A stretch of 64,000 nt of DNA from the NCBI GenBank assembly GCA_024760905.1, contig CM045732.1, positions 49,915,996-49,979,995 on the forward strand. Direction: 5' to 3'. The stretch is from Plotosus lineatus (Eukaryota > Chordata > Actinopteri > Siluriformes > Plotosidae). Below, piece by piece: positions 1 through 10,477 of the stretch. The translations under genes were made by a program, and so were the position numbers. The notes below the pieces were generated by a model. The model saw only the letters and a program-made list of their open reading frames with translations. It ran no database searches and was not told the DNA's origin. Each line of letters begins with the position of its first letter. Positions within the stretch are counted from its first letter, which is position 1.

Positions 1-165
1 ATGGAAGCGCGCCGCTCCCATTTATAGCTGGCTGTTTGCTGATTGCAGAGTGGGACTAGGTGCGCTCTTCTGGATCTCGCCTACCGGCAACAGCCACGCC
101 CCTCGCCAGCGCCTGCAATGACTAAGGAAAAAATTAATGCCGCTAGCCAGCACAGACCATAACAC
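1..165 (+). other. CpG-rich unique segment, weak exon-like signal
   Basis: This stretch is visibly richer in CG dinucleotides than the AT-rich DNA that follows. A pyrimidine-rich run ending in tgattgcag at about 49 resembles a splice acceptor. The frame immediately after it stays open to a TAA near 161, about 37 codons. No domain is recognisable and no donor site is evident. It could be the edge of a host exon cut by the window start, or chance. Confidence 0.2.
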
Positions 166-2111
166 AAAGATTAAAATCATTCACTCGGATGGGCCAGCTC
201 TTGAGTTTATTCTCATATTTTGTTTAGGTCAATACAAGCATATATTCCGGTAGTATTTGTGATTGGGTTCCCACATTCCATTAAATAAGAAAGATGATTT
301 TAAGGCCATTTCACACAAGCTTGTATGATGGTTCTTCAATTTTACTACAGCAAATGACTAAGTATGATAGAAAACAAGATTGCTGTGATATTAAACATGA
401 CCAAGAAATGAGCAAAAAAAGTGAGTGGCTGTGAAAAAAAAGAGCAAGAAAGCACTTAGGTTTTATAAGGAGTGTTTAGGAAGAAAGAATAAGAGGATGA
501 AATGTTGTTCTTTGCTGCTTTCCTTGCATCAGCACACTGCCCCTGACTGGCTTTCTGTATCCCACTCACAAGAGCAGGAGCAGTCAGGGGGAAGAGCTGT
601 TCAAATGGGTCATTAGCTTCCAATCCTCCACAACACCCTAGCCACTAAGCAGCTCAGCCTAGGGCCAGCCAAGTATCATTCACCCAAGCTATATAGAGGA
701 AGGTTATCATTCTTTTTTTTTTTTTTTTTTTTTTTTCTTATCTGTTATCAGTAGCATCTGTGTATATTTTTAAAAGCCTCTTACCTATATGCAAGTTCCT
801 CTGGGTTTGAATGCTCTAATATACAGATTTAGAGACTGTGTAAAACAGAGCTCCCTGTGAGATTTTTAAGGGCTGTTACTTTTCTCTTCATCATTAACTT
901 ATCAGACTGTCAGTGTTTTAAAAGTTTAAACCATGATCTCTCAGAAAATCAGTAATCATTGCCAAAATTAGAGAGTTTGGGGTGTGTCTAGCTCCTGCCA
1001 TATAGCAAACAATTCATTATCTTGCATGGCCTGTACACCCATCTCTCTGGTGTCCATATGCATCACAATTAGCATTGTGAGGCATATGGACACCAGAGAG
1101 AAAGATGTACAAGCAATGCAACATCATGTGGATTATTTAAAAATGGTATTTGAGAAGGTCATGATGGCACTGCTCGTTGATACAATCAGAACAAGAGGGT
1201 CTCTGCCATTGGCCAGATGAAAAAAAGTAAAAGATAGACAATATTATTATTGTTAATATTGCAGATTCAGAAGCAGGTATATGAAGTTTTAAAGTTGCCA
1301 ATAAGCACAAAGACATAATCCAGGCTGTGGCTGTCATTTTTTCCACATGGATGTAATCAATATGATGATAAGTGTGAATATAACAAAGCTCATGTGTGCT
1401 GAAAAGTGTAGTCTCCAGCAATCATGTTTGTAAGTAGTGCTGTACTTTAGATGCTGAGTCTAAACTCTAAATGCTGAGTCCAATGTTGAAATGAGTGGCA
1501 TCAAGCAGCTCTCTGTCAAAAGGAGCTCTCTATTTACGGTGTAATTATTTTGTTAAGCAGATGTAAGCTTTCTTGAGAAAATGAACACAAGATAGCATTT
1601 ATGTTTTTCCAAAAAGCCTCGATGGGATAATGGTCCCAATACAAATTTCTGAGTTATCAACCTCCACTTTCTTGGGTCCGGGTATTTTAAAGTGTGAGCT
1701 GAGGTGAATTCTGCCTTGGCCTTGAAGTGAGCTTGTTCTGCAATTTAAAAAAAAAAAAAAAGCCTGTTACTAGGGATCCTTCATTAATGTAGCCTCCTGT
1801 AAATCAGAAATACTACTTTGCAAATCTAAAAATATTGGTGTTGATATTTTATTTTGTTTGGGGTTGGCCAATGTATAAACTCTGACACCTTCTCCTGGTC
1901 CATAAGCACCCCTTTGGGTCTAGCCAAGAAACATCACTTAGTGCAGAAGAACCTTGCACTTTTCTGCTTTGGCATAAGGTTGGTGTTTGGGCAGCACAGA
2001 TAAGATTCCTTTCACATGGTGGGAGTGCATGATTAATTTAGGAAAGTATCCTTCCAGATATTGTTCAGAAGAACAGTGTACCTTGATTAGCTTATTGTAG
2101 AGGAGAAAACA
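166..2111. other. Unique AT-rich DNA, no gene seen
   Basis: Apart from a poly-T run (713-736) and the hairpin at 1022-1121 I see no repeat family or convincing reading frame here. The short open frames lack domain signatures. Confidence 0.5.
1022..1121. repeat. Near-perfect 100-nt inverted repeat (hairpin)
   Basis: Positions 1042-1061 are the exact reverse complement of 1082-1101 (20 pairs). After one mismatch the stem continues with 7 pairs (1063-1069 with 1074-1080) closing a 4-base loop, TAGC. Outward pairing continues with a few mismatches to 1022/1121. In size and shape it resembles a microRNA precursor or the core of a foldback MITE. I recognise neither a known microRNA nor flanking duplications. 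Confidence 0.75.
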
Positions 2112-2320
2112 TATTTATATTTTATTTACATTTTATGCATTATTTTTGAATGTTTAATTGTTATTATAAGCATTTATAGTGTTGAATATATATTTATTAA
2201 TACTATATGCACATATACACGTACGTATATGTCAGTCAGGGGGTTAATCCCACTTCGCAGAATTCAGCGGTCACGCAGGGGTCTTGGTCCCACTTAATCA
2301 TGGAAAGTGAGGTATCCCTG
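2112..2320 (+). mobile_element. Tigger/pogo-like MITE, 3' half
   Basis: Matches the 3' half of the complete copy at 24486-24986: a run of ATTTATATTTTATTTAC type, a TTATTATAAGCATTTATAG stretch, then a GTCAGTCAGGGGG block, and a terminal tail with gtgaggtatccctg in place of the usual gagggatccctg. The 5' half and left terminal repeat are absent. It abuts a long TA/CA microsatellite. Confidence 0.75.
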
Positions 2321-2322
2321 GA

Positions 2323-2434
<112 letters not shown>

Positions 2435-2435
2435 G

Positions 2436-2775
2436 TCATTCATTTTCCAAGCAATGTAATCCTAATTAGGGTTCCAGAGAGGATAGAGTTGAGCAAAGGC
2501 AGAATATACCCTGAACAGTTTGCTATACTATTGCAGGGCAACACACAACCATTAACACACTTGCATCCACACCCAGTGGCAATCTGAAACAGCAAATTAC
2601 AATAATTTGCATGTTTTTGGACTGTGGGAGCAAAAACCAGAGTACCCAGAGGAATCCCACACAAGTATGGGAAGAACATGCAAACATCATAAGTAACACC
2701 CAAGTATAGGACCTAAACAAAGGAGCTCCTTGTTGTAAGGTGGACGTGGTAACCACTGTGACTGTTCCCCGTGAC
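2436..2775 (-). mobile_element. SINE D, minus strand
   Basis: Read on the minus strand it has the tRNA-like head near 2772 (caGTGGTTACCACgtccacct), the middle block with gtttgcatgttcttcc and cccacagtccaaaaacatgca, and a 3' tail with the accctaattaggatta motif running into tcattcatt at 2436. It is diverged throughout. Confidence 0.75.
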
Positions 2776-3090
2776 TTTATTTAATCTTTTGTATATCCAC
2801 ATAAGGCCAAATGGCCTCTTATTTTCTTTACTTTCTGGAGGAGTGAGGGCTTCTTCAATATATTCCTTCAAAGCTTGGGTTATTGGCAGATGGGTAAATC
2901 CGATTGTGGGGGACAGTGACATTTTCTCCTATGAGAAATGTGATCGTATATTTACAGTTATATTTACAGCATTTAGCTGACATTCCAGTGTTTTAAAGGC
3001 ACTATCATTGAATACATTCTTATATTGGTTTGCTAGAATACAAACCAAGTATACCATCAATCAAAAATCAGTGGGTAGGTGTTGTATGCA

Positions 3091-3107
3091 TTGTGTGTGT
3101 GTGCGTG

Positions 3108-3147
<40 letters not shown>

Positions 3148-3160
3148 CGTGCGTGCGTGT
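3091..3160. repeat. (GT)n/(GCGT)n microsatellite
   Basis: GT repeat with interspersed GTGC units. Confidence 0.95.
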
Positions 3161-3248
3161 TTGTGTATAGCATAGTGCGAATATAATTACTGTGATGTGT
3201 GTTTAATAATACTATTACCTTCATATTAATAATATAACTCTTATAGTA

Positions 3249-3577
3249 GGGGAAGAACAGTGGCAGAGTGGTTAGCATGTCTGCCTCACGGCAAGAAAGT
3301 CCTGTGTTCAATTCCCAGCTTGGGTGTTTCTGTGTGTAGTTTGCATGTTCTTCCAGTGCTTGTGTGAGTTTCCTCCGGGTACTCCGGTTTCCTCCCACAG
3401 TCCAAAAACATGCACAAGTAGGCTAATTGGCTGTTCCAAATCACATGTAAAATTGAGTATGAATTGTTGGCCTGGCAAGCTGTTTAGGGTGTACCCTACC
3501 CTTGCGCCGAGTTGGCTGAGATGGGCACTAGCCTCTCCGTGACCCTAATTAGGATTAAACGGTTTAGTGAATGAGTG
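3249..3577 (+). mobile_element. SINE D, nearly complete
   Basis: Best reference copy of the D family here. A tRNA-like head (A box around tggcagagtggttagca, B box around gtgttcaattcc at 3303) is followed by a conserved middle (gtttgcatgttcttcc, ggttTCCTCCCACAGTCC) and a 3' tail (ctggcaagctgtttagggtgtaccct, then accctaattaggattaaac, ending gaatgagtg). Repeats of this design are common in teleost genomes. Its tail is the same one carried by the otherwise unrelated SINE B. Confidence 0.8.
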
Positions 3578-3690
3578 ACCCTCATAGTACATGTATAAAT
3601 TCTTCCCATGTAGATGGAAAACAATGATCTTGGTTGTGTTTTCCACCGACATGGGAAGAATTTATACATTTACTACGAGGGTTGTTGCAA

Positions 3691-4003
3691 GGTAGTGCTT
3701 TGAGTAAGAGCCAAAGTACTTTGAAAATGGCATATCTGGATAAAAATGCCATTTCACTAAAAATACATCCTTCAAAGCAAATTCTTCAACATGACATAGT
3801 TATGAGTGCAATATATAAGCACAATTTAGCCATGCTAAATTGTTTGTTTACGGAAGGGTTCCATTTCCAAGTTATTGTAAAACAATGGAAATATTCACTT
3901 ATTTTTGCTGATTTTCAGAGCTCTTTTGTAATTACTCATGGTATTTCCTTTTATATTTTATACCAAAATACTCTACCTACTTACGGAATCCCAGAATGAT
4001 TAC
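3691..4003 (+). repeat. Unclassified repeat R1, copy 1
   Basis: About 300 bases match the reverse complement of 10478-10765. Shared landmarks include gtttTGAGTAAGAGCC-like sequence at the left, taaaacaatggaaa in the middle, and ttacggaatcccagaa at the right. I cannot assign it to a known family. Both copies read similar peptides in one frame (ALSKS...LK.AYL; then YGIPE), but each is broken or short, so coding origin is only a suspicion. Confidence 0.6.
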
Positions 4004-4324
4004 CCAAATCATACAACAATAAAATAAAACCCATATATAAAACCGATAAATAGAAAAAATCAAATCAAAAATCAAAAAAATCAAAAAAAAAAATCAAAGA
4101 TCACACTGATTGTTGGAAAGCCTTTAGTTTATGGATGCTCGGGAGTTTCAAATGCAGACTATTACAAATTGCTTCTTGAACTGTAATTGCTATTTTCTCA
4201 AAAGTAGCATTTCCTGATTAGCAACATACAAAGTGATGTCATTTTTCAGGCTGTGATCAGGGGCAGGGGGGCATTAACCAGTGTCTCTCCCCCTTATGCT
4301 GGTCCCAAGCCCGGAAAAATGCAG

Positions 4325-4386
4325 AGGGTTGTATCAGGAAGGGCATCCAACGTAAAACCAATGCCAAACTTTATCATGCAAATCAC
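4325..4386 (+). other. LINE 5' segment shared with SINE A
   Basis: This stretch (gagggttgtatcaggaaggg, then catccaacgtaaaacc) aligns at roughly three quarters of positions with 16831-16892 of a SINE A copy. It shows that SINE A carries a piece of the LINE 5' end as well as the LINE 3' tail. Confidence 0.75.
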
Positions 4387-4535
4387 AAATATTACCTCCA
4401 TACCGGATCGGTCAAGGCCCGGGTTAACAACGACCGCCATCGGTGCTGTCAACCAACAGGGTGCTGATGGAAATTGGACTACTGTTGGTCGAAGAAGGAG
4501 AGGCAGGAGGCGAGTCCGTAGGCAGAGAGAGAAGA

Positions 4536-5215
4536 GGAAAAGCATGAGTCTAGGACTAAGAGTAGGGACTTTGTATGTTGGAACTATGCAAGGAAAAGAG
4601 AGCGCTGGCTGACATGATGCAGAGGAGGAAGGTGGACATACTGTGTGTTCAGGAGACCAGGTGGAAAGGTAGCAAAGCTAAAAGCTTAGGAGCAGGGTTT
4701 AAGCTGTTTTATCATGGTATGGATGGGAAAAGAAATGGAGTAGGAGTCATCTTGAAAGAGGGGTTTGTCAGGAATGTTCTAGAAGTAAAGAGTGTCAGAC
4801 AGAGTGATGAGTATCAAGTTAGAAATTGAAGGTGTGATGTTCAATGTTGTTAGTGCTTATGCCCCACAGGCAGGATCTGAACTAAAAGAGAAGGAGATAT
4901 TCTGGAGTGAGTTAGATGAAGTGATGCAGAGTACCCCCAGAGGTGAAAGAGTGGTCATTGGGGCAGACTTCAATGGACATGTTGGTGCAGGTAACAGAGG
5001 GGACGAGGAAGTGATGGACAGGTTTGGTATCCAGGACAGGAACACAGAAGGACAGATGTTGATTGATTTTGCAAAAAGGATGGAAATGGCTATGGCTGTG
5101 GTGAATACTTTCTTCAAGAAGAAACAGGAGCATAGGGTGACATAAAAGCGGAGGTAGGAGCACACAGGTAGACTACATCTTGTGTAGGCGATGTAATTTG
5201 AAGGAAGTCAGTGAC
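4536..5215 (+). pseudogene. RTE LINE AP-endonuclease domain, frameshifted
   Basis: This is the apurinic-type endonuclease that nicks target DNA to prime reverse transcription. In order I see LRVGTLYVGTM (the usual catalytic Asn of the LNVGTM motif is Tyr here), then after a frameshift near 4600 VDILCVQETRWKG with the catalytic Glu, KRNGVGVIL, another shift near 4800, VSAYAPQAG, and GADFNGHVG with the conserved Asp and Asn. The C-terminal VDYILCRRCNLKEVSDCKV follows in a further frame to a stop near 5245. At least three frame changes and the lost Asn make it nonfunctional. Confidence 0.85.
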
Positions 5216-5249
5216 TGCAAAGTAGTAGTGGGTTGCCAAACAGCATAGG

Positions 5250-5843
5250 ATGGTGGTGTGCAGGATGATGCTGATGGTGAGGAAGGTGAAGAAGGCAAAG
5301 GCAGAGCAGAAGACAAAGTGGTGGAAGCTGAAAAAGGAAGAGGGTCATGTTGTCTTCAAGGAGGAGTTGAAACAGGCTTTGGGTGGTCAGGAAGTGCTTC
5401 CAGATGACTGGACAACCACAGCAAATGTGATCAGGGACACTGGTAGGAGAGTACTTGGTGTGTCCTCTGGAAGGAAAGTAGATAAGGAGACTTGGTGGTG
5501 GAATGAGGAAGTGCAAGAGTGTGTACAAAGGAAGAGGTTAGCTAAGAAGAAGTGGGACATTGAGAGTACCAAAGAGAGTAAACAGGAGTACAGGGAGACA
5601 CAGCGTAAGGCGAAAGTAGCAGTGGCAAAGGCCAAACAGAGGGCGTATGATGACTTGTATGATAGGTTGGACAGTAAGGAGGGAGAAAATGATCTATACA
5701 GGTTGGCACAGCAGAGAGATAGAGATGGGAAGGACGTGCAGCAAGTTAGATTGACAAAGGACAGAGAGGGAAATGTATTGACTGATGACAGAAGTGTGCT
5801 GGGAAGATGGAAAGAGTACTTTGAAGAGCTGATGAATGAGTAA
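5250..5843 (+). pseudogene. RTE LINE linker between endonuclease and RT
   Basis: A 197-codon open stretch rich in Lys, Glu and Arg, with WWWNEEVQECVQRKRLAKKKW followed by AKQRAYDDLYDRLDSKEGE and ending LGRWKEYFEELMNE. That ending is the usual lead-in to the RT domain in this LINE group. It stops at a TAA just before the RT portion. No enzymatic function is assigned to this part; it is basic and probably nucleic-acid binding. Confidence 0.8.
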
Positions 5844-5870
5844 AATGAGAGAGAAAAAATAGTAGAAGAG

Positions 5871-6205
5871 GTGACCATTGAGGAGCAGGAAGTAACAAAG
5901 ATTAGTAAGGGTGAAGTGAGGAGGGCACTGAAGAGGATGAAGAATGGAAAGGCAGTTGGTCCTGATGATATACCTGTGGAGGTATGGAAGTGTCTAGGAG
6001 AGGCAGCAGTAGATTTTCTGACAAGAACATTCAACAAGGTCTTAGAGAGTGAGCAGATGCCGGAGGAATGGAGGAGAAGTGTGCTGCTGCCCATTTTTAA
6101 GAACAAGGGAGACATGCAGAGTTTTGGCAACTACAGACGGATAAAGTTGATGAGCCATACGATGAAGTTATGGGAAAGAATCTCCATGGACTATGATGTT
6201 TGCAG
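5871..6205 (+). pseudogene. RTE LINE reverse transcriptase, fingers only
   Basis: Contains the N-terminal RT motifs: EVRRALKRMKNGKAVGPDDI, then MPEEWRRSVLLPIFKNKGD, then FGNYRRIKLMSHTMKLWERI. Directly after LWERI the sequence jumps to the region normally hundreds of bases downstream (atggac tatgatgtttgcagatgat, the FADD palm motif in another frame). The catalytic palm with the first Asp and the GLHQGSALSPFLF motif is missing, although both are present in the copy at 18898. The join at agaatctccatgg suggests a microhomology deletion or template switch. Confidence 0.85.
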
Positions 6206-6935
6206 ATGATATTGTGATCTGTAGTGAGAGCAGAGAACAAGTGGAGGAAAATCTAGCGAGGTGGAGGTATGCCCTGGAAAGGAGAGGTATGAAGGTTAGC
6301 CTCAGAAAATCAGAATACATGTGTGAATGAGAAGAACCCAGGAGGAACGGTGATGTTACAGGGAGCAGAGATTACAAAGGTGGAGGATTTTAAGTACTTC
6401 GGCTCAACAATCCAGAGCAATGGAGAGTGTGGAAAAGAGGTGAAGAAGCATGTGCAGGCAGGTTGGAATGGTTGGAGAAAAGTGTCCGTTGTGATGTGTG
6501 ATAGGAGAGTATCAGCAAGAATGAAGGGAAAAGTGTACAAGACGGCGATGAGGCCAGCGATGTTGTATGGTTTAGAAACAGTGGCACTGAGAAAAAGGCA
6601 GGAGGTAGAGCTGGAGGTAGCAGAGATGAAATGTTGAGGTTCTCTCTGGGAGTAACGAGGATGGATAGGATCAGAAATGAGTACATCAGAGGGACAGCCC
6701 ATGTAAGATGTTTTGGAGACAAAGTCAGAGAGGCTAGATTGAGATGGTTTGGACATGCACAGAGGATAGTGTGTATATTGGCAGTAGGATGCTGAGGTTG
6801 GAACGACCAGGCAGAAAGCCTAGAGGAAGACCAAAGAAGAGATTTATGGATGTGGTGAAGGAAGACATGAAGGTCGTTGGAGTAAGAAAAGAAGATGCAG
6901 AGGACAGGGTGAGATGATTTGCTGTGGCGACCCCT
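6195..6935 (+). pseudogene. RTE LINE RT thumb and C-terminus, frameshifted
   Basis: After the deleted palm, the DDIVICSESREQVEENL segment lies at about 6207-6250. Then come VEDFKYFGSTIQSNGECGKE (6391-6450), VQAGWNGWRKVSVVMCDRRV, AMLYGLETVALRKRQE, and after a shift near 6633 GVTRMDRIRNEYIRGTAHVRCF and RGRPKRRFMDVVKEDMKVVG. The final reading ends at about 6930 just before the 3' tail. Function in the parent element is RT thumb plus C-terminal nucleic-acid binding. Confidence 0.85.
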
Positions 6936-6976
6936 TAAGGGAACAGCCGAAAGGAAAGGAAGAAGAAGAAGATCGT

Positions 6977-7643
6977 GTACAGTATTATACTTCATTTTAC
7001 TACTTTTGGTCTTGCTAAATTGTTGGGTTTTGTTGATGTTGTTAATTTTACCAATTATATAGGAAAATATTCTTAATGAGCTTGCATTAAAACCCTAATA
7101 CCTGTCTTAACAACCACATCAATTTTGTACTCTGAGTTAACATTATAACTCATGCAAATACCTAACTGTTCACTCTTTCTTTACTTTCTCTGTTTGGGCT
7201 TGGCTTTGATTTTCTTTTTCCATTTCTCTCTCTGGGGCCTGTATTATCAACAAATCCCTAATATGCTACATAATTTATGAAAATGAAGGGAATTTCTGAT
7301 TTGCAATATGATGCCACATAAGAAGTTAACTTACCAAACAGGTACTTGTGGTAAATGCCGTTTTTTGACTCAACCTTTTACTACACACATAACTACTTAC
7401 ATTAACTAAGAAATAATGTCCTTTGTCTCCATTTTATTCAAAGTGTCTGGGCTGTTAATCGAGACTGCTGAATTAAGAAGAAATATTGCAGGCAGTTTAT
7501 TCAGTCATTGGAAGATAATAATTCATTATAATGTTAACTACAATAAACCTAGGCTGTTGCCACACAGATGGGACTTGAGACTGGTGATGACAGAATAGCA
7601 AACTGGCAATTCTGGAAAAATTACTACTGTTCCTTCTGTTTTT
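6977..7643. other. AT-rich DNA, nothing recognised
   Basis: No repeat family, RNA gene or convincing exon seen. Confidence 0.5.
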
Positions 7644-8000
7644 GGGTTGGGCTGGTACTATAGTGGTTAAGGTGCTGGACTCATGATCAAGAGGTCATGG
7701 GTTTGAATACCCATTAGATCCCTTCGCTCAAGCTCCTCTCATGACTATATACTTTGCCAATGTTTGCATGTTTCCTCCAGATACTGTAGTTTCCATCCAC
7801 ATTTCAAGTTAATACAATTTAAAATTCAAATGTTAATTCAAGTGGTTGATAAATTATGTACATGTGAGAATGTGTGTGTGAATGGATGACTGTCTGAGTC
7901 AGCCCTGCAGTTGAATGCCTGACGTCTCATGCTTGAAGTGAGCTGAGATTGGCTCCAGTTTATATGCAACCTAATAGGGTAAGTGGTACAGTACGGATAT
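7644..8000 (+). mobile_element. Degenerate tRNA-SINE, C-like head with D-like body
   Basis: The head (ctatagtggttaaggtgctggactcatgatc, then gggtttgaatacccat as B box) matches SINE C. From about 7765 the body (gtttgcatgtttcctccaga, then tgtgtgaatggatgactg and ctgagattggctccag) matches SINE D. It is either an old chimera or two overlapping insertions. Confidence 0.55.
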
Positions 8001-8035
8001 TCTTTGGTTTCAAGGCTGCTATCATTAAGGTAGCC

Positions 8036-8460
8036 ACAGCATATTGTCACCATCTTGCTTTGTCCTTCCTCACCACATGCATAAATTTCCTGCTTGCCCT
8101 TCGTTTTCTTCTGCTACCAAGAAGTTCCATCTTCAATGTTCTTCTTCTAGTGTACTCATCCCTCCTCTGCACATGTCTAAACCATTTCAATCTGGCTTAT
8201 TTTATTTTATTCTCAAACACTCCATCCTAGGCTGTCACTTGAATATATTAATTTCTAATTCTATACATTCTTGCTACGCCTATCTCTGCCACTTCCAGCT
8301 CTGCCTGCTTTATTTTCTTCAAAACTACTGTCTCCAAACTGTATAGAAATGTTGCCCTAGCTACTGTCTTATAAACCTTTTCCTTCAATCTCACAGATAC
8401 ACATCTATAACAAATCCCTCCAGCCACTCTTCTCCATCCAAACCTAAAATACATGGCCGT
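8036..8460 (-). pseudogene. RTE LINE C-terminal fragment, minus strand
   Basis: Antisense copy of the LINE C-terminus. The minus strand reads CYRCVSVRLKEKVYKTVARA and FLYSLETVVLKKIKQAELEV, equivalent to the RRVSARMKGKVYKT and LYGLETVALRKRQEVELEV stretches of the 4.2-kb copy. It is more diverged than the copies at 11.4 and 18.9 kb. It stops exactly where the Tc1 relic begins, and RT sequence of the same orientation resumes after it, so it is the 3' part of one interrupted LINE. Confidence 0.8.
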
Positions 8461-9401
8461 TCACTTAAACTGACAGCGCATTGATCAGAGAAGCAGATAT
8501 GAAGCCATTGTAACTCTGGAGGAGCTCCAGATATTCTCAGCTCAGGGAGCAGAATCAGTTCACAGGACAAATATCAATTGTGCATGCCACAGATCTGGCA
8601 TTTATGGAAAAGTGGCAAAAAGAAAGCCATTGACAGAAATCCAAAAGAAACCATGGATGCAGTTTTTCCCCAAGCCATAATGGGGCGCAGCTGATATGGA
8701 AGAAGGTGCTCTAGTTAGATGAGACTTAAATTGATGTTCGGGCCCTAAATGCAAAATGCAAGAAGTGACAGAAACCTAACACACCATCCTCACTGTAAAA
8801 CATGGTGATGGCGGCACCGTCATGCTGTGCTGACACTTTTCTTCAGCAAGAACGGTGAAGCTAATCAGAACTGATAGGGGAAGAATGAAGCTAAATATAG
8901 AATAGAAACCTGTTAGATTGTGCAAAAGAGTTGAGACTGGCATGAAGCTTTACCTGAAATCACAATGATGGGATGATGGCTGTAAACTTACAATCAGAGC
9001 TACAATGGACTGGTTTAGATCAAAACATATGCATGTGTTGCACTGGCTCAGATTTAAATTCAATTAAGAATCTGTGGTAATTGTGTATGTACATTCTCCA
9101 TCCAATCTCACTGAGCTTGAGCTGTTTTGCAAGAGGACCAGGCAAAATTTTCAGTTTTGATGTGCAAAGCTGGTAGAGGCATAGCCCAAAGAGTTGTAGC
9201 TGTAAGTACTGTGAAAAGAGGTAAATGCATGATACACTTATGTTTTTTATTTGTAAAAGAAATTTTGAAAACCCTATACAGCATCATTTTCCTTACTCTA
9301 CAAAATTGTATGCACTTTTTGCTGGTCTATTACATTAAAATCCAAATAGTATATTTACGTTTGTGGTTGTAACGTGACAAAATGTGGAAAAGATCAAGGG
9401 G
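8461..9401 (+). pseudogene. Tc1-like transposon, decayed transposase
   Basis: A relic of a Tc1/mariner DNA transposon common in fish. Reading frames are broken, but ordered transposase pieces survive: TLEELQIFSAQGAESVHRT and SGIYGKVAKRKPL from the paired-type DNA-binding region, WKKVLW-like remains near 8700, TVKHGDGG at about 8797 next to the catalytic DDE core, TMDWFRSKHMHVL near 9003, and SPSNLTELELFCKR near 9100. The 3' noncoding end (acgtttgtggttgtaacgtg, then aaaatgtggaaaagatcaag at 9380-9399) is also typical. The left terminal repeat is missing. It lies inside an antisense RTE LINE. Confidence 0.85.
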
Positions 9402-9890
9402 TCTCTTGAACCCTATGCTTTCTCCAAGTCCACAGACATGAAGTACAACTCCTTCTAACCTTCCAAGTACATTTCCATAAATGTTTTTAAAGCAACATTT
9501 GAGGTTCTCGTTCATGGTATAAAGTCATACTGTAGCTTACTGATCATTCTATCTTCTCTCAGTGTGGATTCCATTACTCTTTCCTACAACCTTATGGGGT
9601 GACTCATCAACTCTGTAGTTACTACAGCTCTGAATACCTCTAATGTTCTTTAAAAGTTCTCTTGTTCTTCAAGATTACTATTTCTCTACTCCTCATGGTT
9701 CCTCCCTCCTTTCAAGACTAAAGTCTGGTTAAAAACTTCACTGATATCTCATCTAAGCTTCTCCATATTAGCATTGGTATATCCTCTGGACCTTTCCACT
9801 TGTCATGCTTTTCATATCTGCTCTCATTTCATCTATACTGTACTAATCCCTCACACTTCCTGGTTCACACTTTCTCTACATCCTCTAACT
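9402..9890 (-). pseudogene. RTE LINE reverse-transcriptase palm, minus strand
   Basis: Minus-strand remains of the RT region that is deleted from the 4.2-kb copy. The plus-strand text tctccaagtccacagacatg, aagtacaactccttctaacc and tcctacaaccttatggggtg, then tatcctctggacctttccac, correspond in order (reversed) to the palm, the KLWERV segment and the GPDDIPVE finger motif. Many indels prevent a continuous frame. With 8036-8460 it forms one LINE split by the Tc1 relic, with about 300 bases lost at the junction. Confidence 0.65.
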
Positions 9891-10477
9891 ATCTCTCCAG
9901 TGTGGTTTTTTTTTTTTTACTTCACATTTTACAGTGTGTCTAAATCCTCAATCTATCTCTTTTAACCATCTCTTCATTTTCATTCTACCGTTCCAATGCA
10001 CTTTTCTCACTCGTCAGTCACTTGGATGCACTGTGTGCATCCTTTATCACCATAGCCTGTGTTATATCTTGACCTGATCGATACCTATGTCTTGTCAATC
10101 ATAAACATTGGTACAGATGATTATGATGAATTTAAGTGAAAACTGATACAAAAACATAACCTATCACAGCAACATCAATCATGGTAATGTCAGATGAATA
10201 TACTTTATCTTAACATATGATTATGCTGAACTGTTTGTCTTGTATAGTGATATCCTTAGCAAGACTATTACAATTATCAGAGCAAAGCCATTAGCGATAT
10301 AAGTTGCGCTATCTGATGTTATTTGTGAGCAGATCCAGCTTAATAAGAGTTAAGTAGGAAATGTGACATACCGTGATATTCAAATATTTGGAAATATAAT
10401 TTAATCTGCTTTAAAATGAGGTATAATATTTGTTTTAAGGCTTATCGTTGGTTTACCCTTATATAATTCTTGTTCGG
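9891..10477. other. Mostly unrecognised; possibly older LINE remains
   Basis: The first 170 bases keep the pyrimidine-rich look of antisense LINE sequence but I cannot align motifs. The rest is AT-rich with nothing recognised. Confidence 0.35.

Larger units (their letters stand above)
4246..6976 (+). mobile_element. RTE-type LINE, 2.7 kb, internally deleted
   Basis: A non-LTR retrotransposon in sense orientation: 5' region, AP-endonuclease, linker, reverse-transcriptase fingers, then a jump straight to the post-YADD region and C-terminus, ending in a gctgtggcgacccctt tail and GAA repeats. Frameshifts and stops break every part, so it is dead. The endonuclease and RT style resembles the RTE-like elements often mis-annotated in fish as craniofacial development protein 2. 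Other copies of the same family are at 8036-8460 plus 9402-9890, 11359-11922, 18898-21069, 21105-21246, 23188-23275 and 26461-26511. Confidence 0.9.

Noticed and set aside
3634..3999. 121-codon plus-strand gene
   Set aside because: The frame overlaps repeat R1. The second copy has stops in the same frame, so it may be a decayed element but not a host gene.
4536..5215. Host gene resembling craniofacial development protein 2
   Set aside because: That annotation in fish usually reflects this LINE endonuclease. Here it is followed by RT sequence and a LINE 3' tail, and several copies exist.
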